From: Candidatus Caldilinea saccharophila
Lineage (GTDB): Bacteria; Chloroflexota; Anaerolineae; Caldilineales; Caldilineaceae
Assembly (NCBI GenBank): GCA_016710365.1
Contig: JADJVW010000060.1
Location: 7,471-71,470 of the forward strand
DNA length: 64,000 nt
Direction: 5' to 3'
The notes below the pieces were generated by a model. That model was given only the letters and a program-made list of their open reading frames with translations. It ran no database searches and was not told the DNA's origin. Numbering within the stretch: position 1 is the stretch's first letter; the number at the start of each line of letters is the position of its first letter. Positions 44,799 to 53,580 of this stretch are shown here, piece after piece. The position numbers were made by a program, and so were the translations under genes.

Positions 44799-45281
44799 CT
44801 ATTCTGTGCGCTTAATCGGTTCATTTGCTTGTTCCACACCCTCGGCCAGGGTTAGCACGGCAAAAAGCGCCAGATGGTCCGAAGAAAAGACAAGTGGCCG
44901 GGAAACTTTAACCAACTCGATCCCTGTTGAGGTAAAAATATGGTCGATCGGCACGCGCAGGAGTGGATTTCTGGCCTCAAAGGTGTTATAGAAGCCGCGC
45001 CCCACCCGGAAGTTGCGCATCGGACTGATCTCCTGAAACTCATCCATAGTAAACGACCATGGCGCATCATTGAAATCGCCCGCCACGACCACCGGTCGCT
45101 CCGTGTCTTGCACGCGCCGTGCAACCTTGAGCAGTTCCCTGTCTGTCGGGGTGGTGGAGTCTGAGGGCACATTATGATTCTTTATCGACACATTGGCGGT
45201 CAGGAGACGAAAGGTGCGCTGCGGGTCGGCCAGCGCCTGCTCTGACGCCTCAAGCTCCACCGGCAGGAAGTAAGGGTGCAA
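44799..45281 (-). pseudogene. Endonuclease/exonuclease/phosphatase family relic, internally deleted
   Basis: 160-residue open frame carrying family pieces: 'RTFRLLTANVSIKNHNV' (the beta strand that normally opens the domain), then directly 'PVVVAGDFNDAPWS', 'PIDHIFTSTG' and 'SSDHLALFAVL'. The segment of roughly 90 residues that should separate the first two, including the metal-binding Glu, is missing. The only starts are a TTG at 45281 or later codons, and an in-frame stop lies just upstream, so the membrane N-terminus typical of this subfamily is also lost. Probably non-functional. Confidence 0.7.
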
Positions 45282-45519
45282 CAGCGGTTGACTTTGCAGC
45301 CAGCCAAGACCTCAATGGGTGCGAAGTGGGCAAGAGCTTAGCGCAAAAGTGCGCGTCTGGCAACCAGTTGTTGGACGCACGCCGGCGTCAAAATTGTCAA
45401 CATGCTGGGACTCAATCGTGGAACGGTGGCTTCTTGCCTTGCGCTGCAAGAGTAGCCTGGCCGTTTTCTACGCCTGCGGGAACGACGCGCAGGCGGCGGC
45501 GAGATTGCGAGGACGACAA

Positions 45520-45558
45520 AGAATGGGGCGAGCAGCTTTCCGCTGCTCGCCCCATTCT
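45520..45558. terminator. Perfect 17-bp hairpin
   Basis: AGAATGGGGCGAGCAGC, loop TTTCC, exact complement. It lies in the 386-base gap between the orphan 286-aa gene and the EEP relic, both on the minus strand. No gene is visible in this gap. Confidence 0.65.
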
Positions 45559-45602
45559 GCTTGCTGTGTCCCACTACGCTGTGAGCTTTTTTCTTACCGT
45601 AG

Positions 45603-45624
45603 CGGCGGGTTTCCCAACCCGCCG
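45603..45624. repeat. Hairpin CGGCGGGTT-TCCC-AACCCGCCG
   Basis: Perfect 9-bp stem flanked by GTAG on the left, 43 bases downstream of the orphan gene's stop. Same style as the hairpin at 8376-8394 (GTAG/CTAC flank plus GC stem). The minus-strand flank after the stem is A/G-rich, so a role as terminator is possible but not clear. Confidence 0.55.
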
Positions 45625-45667
45625 TTCTCGCTGTCCCTTTCACGCAGCGTCGTGGGAAAAACCTCTC

Positions 45668-46528
45668 CTAGATTCCCGCCAGTTCCGTCAGCGCTGGATT
45701 GCGCTTCCATACCTGCTTGATGTTCTTGCGCAGATCCTGGATCGCCCTGCGCAAGGCATCGGCCGCAACATTGCGCTGCTGGGTCGAAATCTTGGCCGCC
45801 TTCCCAATCTGCTCCCGCGCCGCCATCGCCTGCTTCAGCGCGATCAGCTCTGCCTCGATCTCCGCCAGCGCCGCCTGGTTATAGCGGTTGTTGTCAAGCA
45901 GCGGCGCATAGCGCTCCTTCTGCACCGCATTGAGCATGTGCTGCGCCTGCTGCACCAGATCGCCCAGCTTGCGTTGCACCTCCTCGTGCGCGCCCAGAAT
46001 GATGCGATCGGCTGTCGTGGGGAAAAGACGTCGCTCTGTCTCGCGCAGGCTGGAGAGACTGATCGTCAGCGCCTTCTGCGCCGCGTCCTGCGCCTCCACC
46101 GCCTTGGTCTTTTCACCGACCAGCGTCTGGTGCAGTGACATCAGGCCGGAGAGGTCGTTGCGCCGCAGCACGCACACATCCAGATAGGCGGGCAGCACCC
46201 GTTGATCTTCCAGCGCCAGCTTCAGCGCCGGCTTCAACTGCGTCACCGTGTTGACCAGCACGTCCGCCTGGTTCACCAGCTCCGTCTGGTCGGCCCGCCG
46301 TACAGGCTGCCCCTTGCGCGTCTTTTGCGGCTTTCCCGCCTCTTCCTCGCCGTCCTCGACTGCGCCTGGCCCCTCTAGCGCAACGCTGGCAAAGAGCGCC
46401 GCCAACTCAGGCGCTGTGTCCACCTCCGGCGCGGCGGCGAGCGGCGGCAGCACGACTACTGCATCGCCCTTCACGACTGTTTGTGGATGTGCACCATTCA
46501 CCGGCGTCTCCACCCCATGCAGATTCAT
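45668..46528 (-). CDS. Orphan helical protein, 286 aa
   Basis: No family recognised. AGGAA lies 7 bases before the ATG. Residues 1-80 are low-complexity and acidic ('VEDGEEEAGKPQKTRKGQP'); residues about 85-280 are predicted almost entirely helical, with long amphipathic stretches ('EVQRKLGDLVQQAQHMLNAV', 'NQAALAEIEAELIALKQAMA') consistent with coiled coils. No signal peptide, membrane helix or catalytic motif. Codon use resembles the neighbourhood. Neighbours are a hairpin-rich gap and, across 340 bases, the restriction-modification pair. It could be structural or a DNA/phage-associated protein; no function assigned. Confidence 0.75.
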   Translation of the reverse strand: MNLHGVETPVNGAHPQTVVKGDAVVVLPPLAAAPEVDTAPELAALFASVALEGPGAVEDGEEEAGKPQKTRKGQPVRRADQTELVNQADVLVNTVTQLKPALKLALEDQRVLPAYLDVCVLRRNDLSGLMSLHQTLVGEKTKAVEAQDAAQKALTISLSSLRETERRLFPTTADRIILGAHEEVQRKLGDLVQQAQHMLNAVQKERYAPLLDNNRYNQAALAEIEAELIALKQAMAAREQIGKAAKISTQQRNVAADALRRAIQDLRKNIKQVWKRNPALTELAGI

Positions 46529-46872
46529 CTGTCATTTCCTTTCGCAAAGTTGGCCTCTGCGCATGAGCTTGATGCATGTGTGGGTCGCCTGAACGCCACT
46601 GTTTATATCCCCATCGTCCACACGTCCGCACACGCGTTTCTGAATTTTCATGGGCAATCGTAATGGGATGCACACGAAATTTCATGGGTCAGGTGACGTG
46701 TTCTGAGCTGGGATTGATGCAACAAATGGCGGAAGAGAAGCTTATGGGGTGCCTGGCGCGCAGGAGTTGCGGCCGGAAAGTCAGCGCGCGCTCTGACAGA
46801 ATTGTCAGCAAAAGTACTGGATTTTGGGAAAAGTATTGAAAATGTTGCGGATTTCTCTGTTTGTCCGCTGAG
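46529..46872. other. Intergenic stretch without recognisable gene
   Basis: 344 bases between the orphan helical gene and the HNH nuclease gene. Short open frames on the plus strand have no ribosome site or protein-like composition. The composition becomes AT-rich toward 46872, marking the left border of the restriction-modification block. Presumably contains the promoter of the orphan gene; I cannot point to it. Confidence 0.5.
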
Positions 46873-47658
46873 TTAGCCGAGGAAGTAGCTATCCCGATGA
46901 ATTGCCAAAAACTCTTGCCTTGGGATAAATTTATCAGGCAGTGAAATCATCTGGCCTTCGTAAATTTTGAATCCGTTGTGTACCGCCGAATTGGGTAAAT
47001 ACTGCCGCATCACTTCTCCAATTACGATTTTATAATCCTCTGCTAAAGTAAAGAAACCACGATCAAAGCCTTTATCGTGCAGAGTGCATAAGCACAGCCC
47101 ATTGTGCGGATTTACCCGTAAGTGTTTATCATCTCGCCAGGGGATAATATGACTGGCAATTAATAATTCTGGTATTGGCATTCCGCAAACACAACATTTG
47201 CTTGAGTAACTGGTCATAATCACTTTGCGAAAGAACTGCTGACCTAAACGGACTTTCACTTTTCGCTCGGCTTCAGTTAATCCAGAGAACTCTACATTCT
47301 CTATGTTAGGTTCAGGTGAAGGAGTTATCAGTGATTGAATCTCCACGCCCGATAACTGTGCATAAGCGATTTCACTCTCAACGCCTAATTCATCCCAATT
47401 TGCGCTGAACTCATCCCAAATATCTCGATCAGCTTGAGCAACATTTTGTAACCCTTTAATACCCCGCGCCTGATGATATGGATCAAACGATGCAAAGTTG
47501 GATAATTTCATTGCTACTGCATCAGGCGTGCGACCAATAAAGTCGGCTAGTTTGATGATCTCGGAGTTGCGGCTGTGATAGTGTCCGAAAGGTAATCGAC
47601 AATATAGGTTCAGGGCGAGTAACAATTCTTTTCTTTGCCAATTGCGCCGAGTAGCCAT
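46873..47658 (-). CDS. HNH restriction endonuclease
   Basis: 261 aa. The C-terminal HNH nuclease domain has paired zinc cysteines and the catalytic His: 'CCVCGMPIPELLIASHIIPW' followed by 'NPHNGLCLCTLHDKGFDRGF'. The N-terminal region (1-120) is probably the DNA-recognition part ('AVAMKLSNFASFDPYHQARG'). Starts 2 bases after the methyltransferase stop on the same strand, so it is very likely the cognate restriction enzyme. AT-rich relative to the window, as is its partner: signs of horizontal acquisition. Recognition sequence unknown. Confidence 0.9.
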   Translation of the reverse strand: MATRRNWQRKELLLALNLYCRLPFGHYHSRNSEIIKLADFIGRTPDAVAMKLSNFASFDPYHQARGIKGLQNVAQADRDIWDEFSANWDELGVESEIAYAQLSGVEIQSLITPSPEPNIENVEFSGLTEAERKVKVRLGQQFFRKVIMTSYSSKCCVCGMPIPELLIASHIIPWRDDKHLRVNPHNGLCLCTLHDKGFDRGFFTLAEDYKIVIGEVMRQYLPNSAVHNGFKIYEGQMISLPDKFIPRQEFLAIHRDSYFLG

Positions 47659-47660
47659 AT

Positions 47661-49200
47661 CTAATCTTCCGCGTCAATTTCGAAAACTGCTCGTTTGCTA
47701 CAAGTGGTAACACTACATTTCCAGCCTGCTGATACTGTGCTGTTCGGTTTCCTTCAAAGTTGTAATTATTGGGAAATGTCTGAAGGCGGGCTGCCTCTCT
47801 GACAGTAAGGCTGCGGCACTGTGCCGGATCATAGTGAATGTAATAATGGCCATCTTTTAAAATATGTGACGTGATCGTTGTTGCAGGGGCATTCGGGAGC
47901 TGGACACGGAAACGATCCGCAAAGACGTATTCTGTTCTGCCCTGTTGCACGTTTTTATGATTGGGCAGAAGCTCTTCAGGAAAGTTTCTTAGCTTCGGAG
48001 TCATCCCATTAACTGCCGCATATACAGCAGCAAACAGATAACGATGCAGATCGCTTTGCATATGAGGACGCAATTCATGCGACAAAAGGACTTTGAGACG
48101 ATTGTCTCCAAACCAATCCTTGAATACTGCTGGAGCTGAATATTGATCTGAACTTTTTTTAGTTCCTCTTGTTTGGACTCCTGTTGTTTGAGTAAAGCAA
48201 GCACTCTCTCTATAGGCGCAATTAGCTTTGCCATACCGTTTTCTCTGCCATGTGCAAACCACGGCTGATGCATAGTTTCTGTCAGTGTCTCCACCCAACG
48301 ATTACTGGAATCAGCCTGCTTTGACAGACCGCTGCGTATTTTAGGTAAATCACCAATCACATCTTTTACCGTAGTTCGCGTACTCACCTTTTCCAGTATT
48401 CGAGGCATAATGTCAATATCATTGCGTACCCCCAGAACAAAAATACGGTGGCGGGCTTGTGGGACACCATACTCCTCAGCCTTCACAACAAAAGCACTGG
48501 GATCAGCACTAAGACTCATAACCCCCGATTGGGACAGTGAAAAAAGCTTATATTCAATATCTGAGTTTTCATCACCATAGATTGAGGTGGGTCTACTTAG
48601 GTCTCGTAAAATGTCTTTGATAACATGGCGCCCTTGTATTTTCGATGAGATTAACCCTCTGACGTTTTCCATGACAAATACAGGCGGCCTGTAATCAACC
48701 AGAATCTGCAGGTACTCTTTGTAAAGAAAATGTCGTGGGTCACCCTCAAAATCAGGATTGCCCCTCATTCGGGATCTGCCAGCTTTTGAGTAAGCCTGAC
48801 ACGGTGGGCCTCCAACGAGCACCCATTTCTTATGCTCGTTGAGTGCCTCAGTAATTCTTCGCCCTACATTTTCGTGGGGTTGCTTGCCCAACTCACACAG
48901 CCAGGCAGTACGCTTTGCATGGGAGGCTGCTTCAGCATGGCGGCTGTACAATTGTTCTAAAGTAATCGCTCCTTCAAGATATTTGTAATAATCACCTGGG
49001 ACGGCACCGGCCAAAAATTCTCTGTAGAAATGGCGTAGCTGAAGTGTGCAATGCGCAGACAGATCTTTTTCGATTGAGAGAGTTGTTTTAAAAGCGTAAC
49101 GATCGGAACTCTCTGGATGGCGCAGGGATGCAAATCCTTCGCCCAGACCACCGGGGCCGGCAAACAAATCTATAACAGGATAAGAAATCTTGTCTTTCAC
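47661..49200 (-). CDS. DNA (cytosine-5) methyltransferase, two frame breaks
   Basis: About 510-aa m5C methyltransferase with motifs in order: I 'DLFAGPGGLGEGF', IV 'VGGPPCQAYSKAGRSR' with catalytic Cys, VI 'VFVMENVRGLIS', VIII 'QARHRIFVLG', IX 'SLTVREAARLQTFPNNY', X 'QAGNVVLPLVA'. The GTG at 49200 is the start. The frame breaks at an A7 tract (48154-48160 on the plus strand), after 'SKQEELKK', and again near 47690, where a shift gives 'VFEIDAED' and TAG at 47661. An unusually long segment separates motifs I and IV. It protects against the HNH nuclease encoded next. Either the frame breaks are sequencing errors, or the tract is a phase-variation switch. Confidence 0.9.
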
Positions 49201-49945
49201 CAGTGAATACCTACAAAAATTTTTCTTGTATAGTTACAATCGTTTAAGAAGCCCTGATTCCTGCGCACCTCATCAATTTATGGTGATTTCATTTCACGCT
49301 GGATCGCGAACTCAGATGGTTCGCCGACAATATGGTTTTGCAGCCGCAATAGACTTATATTTTTCGTAACAGATCTGAAGCCTGTTGAATTCTAAAGGGA
49401 AGAATCAGTATGGATTTGTTCTGTAATGGTGCGCCCTGGCAGCATATCATTTTGCAATCCAGGTTTGGTTTTTATCCCGGCAAGCTGGCTGACAAACTGT
49501 AAGAGTGAGGCGTAGTGTAGTATAGCACACGAAGCATATATCAATACCTTGGTGTGTCGATAGTGTGTCTTACTTGGTTGAAATTTAAGCATAAGGTCAG
49601 TGACCGTTGAACTTGTTGACTTCATGATGGAGTATCGCCTGTAGGTCGACGTAGGAGTGCGATAGGCAACGGCTGCGCGTATACGGCTCGGACGCTTCAC
49701 CGCAGCGTCCGAGCCGGCTGGTTGTGAGACTGCCTGCTCTCGCCGTTCACCACCGTCGCTGCAAAGCGAGTGGCACAGAACAGGTCTAACTTGGTCAAGG
49801 CCGGCGTTTGGGTAGGTGGCTGTGCTTGCCGGCCGCTCCCGTCTCCACCCCCCTGCTGCACGGCTGCCAGCGGCGCCAGGCCGCCGCCTGCTCTCCATTG
49901 TAAACCAAAATCAGCCTCCCATGCTGCTCCAGATCATCCGTTTGC
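49201..49945. other. Intergenic stretch upstream of the methyltransferase
   Basis: 745 bases with no credible gene. The AT-rich part next to the methyltransferase contains a dyad TTGTA-TAGT-TACAA at about 49227-49240, a possible operator or promoter element for the R-M operon. Long open frames on both strands (49392-49898 minus, 49770 onward plus) have biased, non-protein-like composition and no ribosome site. From 49946 a 21-bp tandem repeat begins. Confidence 0.5.
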
Positions 49946-50239
49946 ACCGCCCGCACTGTTCTATCGCAGCCTCACACTGTTATATTCTGTTATTGCCCTG
50001 CTGCATTACGCTTTCGCACCGTCGCGTCGCGCACGCTCACTCTTTTGTTGCTGTCTCACACGATTCCATTGTGTGCTCGCCCTGCCGCGTCGCGCCTCCG
50101 CACAATTGCGTCGCGTCCTGACACTGTTTCGTCGTGCGCGCGCCCTGTCGCGTTGCGCGGCCGCATGAGTGCGTCACTGCCTGACATTGTTCCGTCGCGG
50201 GGCCACACCATTACGTCGCACGCGTCCGCAAAAGCATGG
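49946..50239 (-). repeat. Fourteen tandem copies of a degenerate 21-bp unit
   Basis: Units are exactly 21 bases, for example CGCCTCCGCACAATTGCGTCG at 50093 and CGTCCTGACACTGTTTCGTCG at 50114; most end in GCGTCG or a variant. On the minus strand each unit reads as a heptapeptide, e.g. DAIVRRR, DETVSGR, DALMRPR, DATVRKR, DVMVWPR, so the repeat once may have coded for a seven-residue repeat. Three units now hold stop codons. No ribosome site or partner gene is evident. Not CRISPR: there are no spacers. Confidence 0.8.
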
Positions 50240-50325
50240 CAAAGTTCCGCGCGCGTCGTGAATTTCACTTTCACGCGCGCTGCAGCAATGTTTGTGATTG
50301 CGCCAGCTTCATAAAGGACGGCTAG

Positions 50326-50656
50326 TAGTCTGTCAACCAAGCAGCTTGGGTTTGGCTGATGGAAAGGAAACACAGATCAACGCTGATAGACCCAAATAGA
50401 CGCAGATGCCTGGCTGCTTTGCTCTTATCTGCGCTTATCCGATTTATCTGTGCCTATCTGCGTCCGCTTGCTATTGCTCCCCCAAAGTTTTATGCTTGAC
50501 GGTCCACTAATAGTCTGTCCACCAAGAAGCTTTGGTTTGGCGCATTGAAAAGGAACACAGATAAGCGCCGATAACCTCAGATAGACGCAGATGCTTTGCC
50601 GCAGCGCTACTTTGCGCTTATCTGCGCGTATCCGATCACATGCGCATTACAGTACG
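50326..50656. repeat. Two direct copies (185-bp spacing) of an ACAGATAAGCGC-word element
   Basis: Copy 1 begins 'tagtctgtcaaccaagcagc' at 50326; copy 2 begins 'tagtctgtccaccaagaagc' at 50511. Each continues with 'gaaaggaacacagatnagcgc..gatagac..agacgcagatgc', then the complementary 'gcttatctgcgcttatccgat'. So each copy is itself a word-iterated palindrome and the pair is a tandem duplication. Lies just upstream of the lysine aminomutase gene. Confidence 0.8.
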
Positions 50657-50767
50657 CTCTCCGTTTTGATGCGCCGCGTGTTTTGCATTGCGCCGTGATT
50701 TGATTGACAATCCACATAGCGTGCAACCGCTGGTCTTCACCAGCCATTTATTGACAAGGAAAAGACT

Positions 50768-52084
50768 ATGATAGACGCCGTTGTCGCATCAAAAGAGCAT
50801 GTCGCTCGTCCCCCCGCCCCCTGGCAAGATGTGCCGTGGGAGAAGTGGAACGACTGGCGCTGGCAGTTGAGCAACCGTCTCAACACGGTCGAGGAGTTTG
50901 GCCGTTTTATGCGCCTGACCGAGGACGAAATTATCGGCCTCTCGGCGCCGGATCATTTCCGCGTCGATGTGACGCCTTACTTTGCCAGCCTGATGGATCC
51001 GGACGATCCAAAGTGCCCCGTGCGCTTGCAGATCATGCCGACCGCGGCCGAACTGGCGCCCTTCATCGCCGAGATGGAAGACTCGCTGAGCGAGGACGCA
51101 CACTCTCCCGTACCGGGACTGGTGCACCGCTACCCCGACCGCGTGCTGATGCTGGTGACGACGCAGTGCGCCAGCTATTGCCGCTACTGCACACGCAGCC
51201 GCATCGTCGGCGACCCGACCGCCACCTTCAGCCGCGCCGCGCACGACGCGCAGATCGACTACATCGCGCGCACGCCACAGGTGCGCGACGTGCTGCTCTC
51301 CGGCGGCGATCCGCTGACGATCCCGCAGAAGGTGCTCGAAGACATCCTGCGCCGGCTGCGCGCCATCCCGCACGTCGAGATCATCCGCATCGGCTCGCGC
51401 GTGCCGGTTTTCCTGCCGCAGCGCATCACGCCCGACCTGGTGGAGATGCTGCGCCAGTTTCATCCGCTGTGGATGAACGTGCACTTCAACCACCCCAAGG
51501 AGATCACGCCGGACGCATCCGCGGCGCTGGCGCGGCTGGCCGACGCCGGCATCCCGCTCGGCTGCCAGAGCGTGCTGCTGGCCGGCGTCAACGACTGCCC
51601 CAATGTGATGAAAGAGCTGGTGCACAAGCTGGTGATCAACCGCGTGCGCCCCTACTACGTCTACCAGTGTGACCTGGTGCACGGCGCCGGCCACTTCCGC
51701 ACGCCGGTCGCCACGGGGCTGGAGATCATGGAGGCGCTGCGCGGCCACACCTCCGGCTACGCGGTGCCGACTTATGTGATCGATGCGCCGGGCGGCGGCG
51801 GCAAAATTCCGGTGATGCCCAACTATGTGATCAGCCAGTCGGCCGCACGTGTGGTGGTGCGCAACTATGAAGGCTACATGAGCGCCTACACCCAGCCCGA
51901 TGAATACACGCGTCACGACCCGTCAACCTGCCCCGCGTGCCAGCGCCGCGCCGGCGAGAGCGACTTGCAGGCGGGCGTCAGTGGTCTGCTCTCCGGCCAG
52001 AGCCTGGCGATCAAGCCGGAAGGCTTCGAGGAGACGCATCAGCGGCTGACGAAGATCGAGTGGAATGAGGTTGAGAGAGAATAA
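50768..52084 (+). CDS. kamA: Lysine 2,3-aminomutase
   Basis: 438-aa radical-SAM, PLP-dependent enzyme converting L-lysine to L-beta-lysine. The cluster cysteines Cys134, Cys138 and Cys141 lie in 'TTQCASYCRYCTRSRIVGDP', the SAM loop in 'VLLSGGDPLTIP', and the PLP-lysine region in 'VIDAPGGGGKIPVMPNYVIS'; C-terminal zinc-type cysteines in 'DPSTCPACQRR'. AAGGAAAAG precedes the ATG. The last codons and the stop (EVERE-stop) already lie in a GAGATTGG-family repeat. An ATP-grasp ligase gene follows 130 bases later, so beta-lysine may be ligated or activated there; classical ablB acetyltransferase is not present in the window. Confidence 0.93.
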   Translation: MIDAVVASKEHVARPPAPWQDVPWEKWNDWRWQLSNRLNTVEEFGRFMRLTEDEIIGLSAPDHFRVDVTPYFASLMDPDDPKCPVRLQIMPTAAELAPFIAEMEDSLSEDAHSPVPGLVHRYPDRVLMLVTTQCASYCRYCTRSRIVGDPTATFSRAAHDAQIDYIARTPQVRDVLLSGGDPLTIPQKVLEDILRRLRAIPHVEIIRIGSRVPVFLPQRITPDLVEMLRQFHPLWMNVHFNHPKEITPDASAALARLADAGIPLGCQSVLLAGVNDCPNVMKELVHKLVINRVRPYYVYQCDLVHGAGHFRTPVATGLEIMEALRGHTSGYAVPTYVIDAPGGGGKIPVMPNYVISQSAARVVVRNYEGYMSAYTQPDEYTRHDPSTCPACQRRAGESDLQAGVSGLLSGQSLAIKPEGFEETHQRLTKIEWNEVERE

Positions 52085-52200
52085 GAGAATAAGAGAATAA
52101 GAGAATAAGAGATTAGGAGATTAAGAGATTGATGAATCCAGCCAATCTCTCAATCTCTTAATCCCCCAATCTCCTAATCTCCCATTCTCCAATTTTTTTA
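52070..52200. repeat. Word-iterated palindrome, GAGATTGG/GAGAATAA family
   Basis: Left arm 'gagagaataagagaataagagaataagagaataagagattag', right arm 'ccaatctctcaatctcttaatcccccaatctcctaatctccc'. It supplies the stop codon of the aminomutase gene and runs to just before the ribosome site of the ATP-grasp gene. The four identical 'gaataa' words in a row suggest slipped replication. Confidence 0.85.
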
Positions 52201-52220
52201 TTCAGAAAGGTGCTCTATTT

Positions 52221-53282
52221 ATGCGCGTAGCGCTGCTGGCAAATCTCAAAAAGAATGCTCCGACGTGGGAAGGCATGTCGCCGGATCAATGGGATGATCT
52301 GGATTCGGAGAAAACGATCGAAGCGATCATGACGGCGCTGCGCTCGCGCGGACACGAAGTCACCTTTCTGGAAGGAAACATTGAGCTGGTCGATAATGTG
52401 CGCAAGCTGGCGCCGGACATCTGCTTCAACATCTGCGAGGGGCACTTTGGCGACGCGCGCGAAGCGCAGGTCCCCGCCATCCTGGAGATGCTGCGCATTC
52501 CCTACACCGGCTCGCGTGTGATGACGCTGGCGCTGGCGCTCGACAAACCGATGACCAAGCGCGTGCTCACCTATCACGACCTGCCCACGCCGGCTTTTCA
52601 GGTCTTCGAGCGGATGGGTGAGCCGCTCGACCCGTCGCTGGAATTTCCGCTCTTTGTCAAACCCAGCCGGGAGGGCACGGGCATGGGCGTCGGCCCAGAG
52701 TCGGTGGTGCAGGACGAAGCGCAACTGCGTCGTCAACTGGAACGCATTTTTGCGCGCTACGATCAGCCGGCGCTGGCCGAACGCTTTATCGAGGGTCGCG
52801 AAGTGACGATGGGCATTGTCGGCAACCTGGTTTCGCCCACTGCGCGCCGGATGCCGGAGGACGAGAACGCACCGCGCATCTTCAAGGGGCTGCACATCTT
52901 CCCCGCGCTGGAAGTGGACATGGGCAAGTACCCGAGCGAGGAGGCCGGCATCTACACTAACCGCATCAAGGTCGAGCTGGCCGAGGATTTTCACTACCTC
53001 TGCCCCGCGCCGCTGCCGGAGTCCCTGATAGAAGACCTGCGCTGGTACACGGCCGCGGTCTTTCGCGTCACCGGCTGTCTGGATGTGGCGCGCGTCGACT
53101 TCCGTCTCGACATGCACGACAACAACAAGCCCTACATCCTCGAAGTCAACCCGCTGCCGGGGCTGAATCCCGGCTACTCAGACCTATGCATCGAAGCCAC
53201 GGCCGCGGGCTGGACCTACGAAGGGCTGATCAACCGCATCCTGGACGAGGCCGCCGGGCGGTATGGGCTGGAGCAGGGGTGA
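52221..53282 (+). CDS. ATP-grasp ligase, D-alanine-D-alanine ligase-like
   Basis: 353 aa. N-terminal Rossmann-like part ('MRVALLANLKKNAPTWEG', 'DICFNICEGHFGDAREAQVP'), an ATP-grasp core ('TGSRVMTLALALDKPMTKRV', 'FPLFVKPSREGTGMGVGPES', 'ALAERFIEGREVTMGIVG'), and magnesium-site 'ILEVNPLPGLNPGYSDL'. AAAGG lies near the ATG. Such enzymes couple a carboxylate to an amine with ATP hydrolysis. It lacks an obvious cell-wall context here and stands directly behind kamA, so a product containing beta-lysine is a plausible, untested substrate or product. Not a canonical ddl, judging by the divergent N-terminus. Confidence 0.85.
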   Translation: MRVALLANLKKNAPTWEGMSPDQWDDLDSEKTIEAIMTALRSRGHEVTFLEGNIELVDNVRKLAPDICFNICEGHFGDAREAQVPAILEMLRIPYTGSRVMTLALALDKPMTKRVLTYHDLPTPAFQVFERMGEPLDPSLEFPLFVKPSREGTGMGVGPESVVQDEAQLRRQLERIFARYDQPALAERFIEGREVTMGIVGNLVSPTARRMPEDENAPRIFKGLHIFPALEVDMGKYPSEEAGIYTNRIKVELAEDFHYLCPAPLPESLIEDLRWYTAAVFRVTGCLDVARVDFRLDMHDNNKPYILEVNPLPGLNPGYSDLCIEATAAGWTYEGLINRILDEAAGRYGLEQG

Positions 53283-53364
53283 GTGGACAGAAGGACGCAC
53301 CGCAAGTTGTGCGCTCAACGGCGTGGCTTGAATGAGGTAAGATTCGCTCGTAGTAAAGAAAGAT

Positions 53365-53580
53365 CGTCATCTGTCTGAAGATGGCACGAAAAAAGAGATC
53401 GAACCCTTGTTGACGCAATCCTTCCACCAAGGTTCGATCTCCCGTCCAAAGACCACCACCGAGGCCAGGGTAAGCGCCACATGAATCGTATCGTTGACAT
53501 CAATTGAAGCACAGAGTTGCTGCGCTTCCACCACAAATTTTGGGCTAATACGCCACCATCTCTTCCGCCGACATTGTTTG
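53365..53580 (-). pseudogene. PIN-domain (VapC-like) relic
   Basis: Minus-strand pieces of a PIN nuclease in two frames: 'FVVEAQQLCASIDVNDTIHV' then 'ALTLA' in one, and after a shift near 53455 'LGGGLWTGDRTLVEGLRQQG' and 'FDLFF' in the next. This is the C-terminal half of the fold, with the acidic residues of 'DVNDT' and 'WTGD'. The N-terminal half is absent, and no antitoxin gene is visible. The rest of the 425-base gap (53283-53707) holds a plus-strand remnant ending '..RVDLRVEFLAAPLTDS' and a stop at about 53678, of unknown origin. Confidence 0.6.

Noticed and set aside
49392..49898. 168-codon minus-strand frame and overlapping plus-strand frames in the region after the R-M block
   Set aside because: Composition is unlike real proteins, there is no ribosome site, and the frames cross repeat DNA.
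49946..50239. Possible CRISPR array
   Set aside because: Units are contiguous, 21 bases, degenerate and without spacers; no cas genes are nearby.
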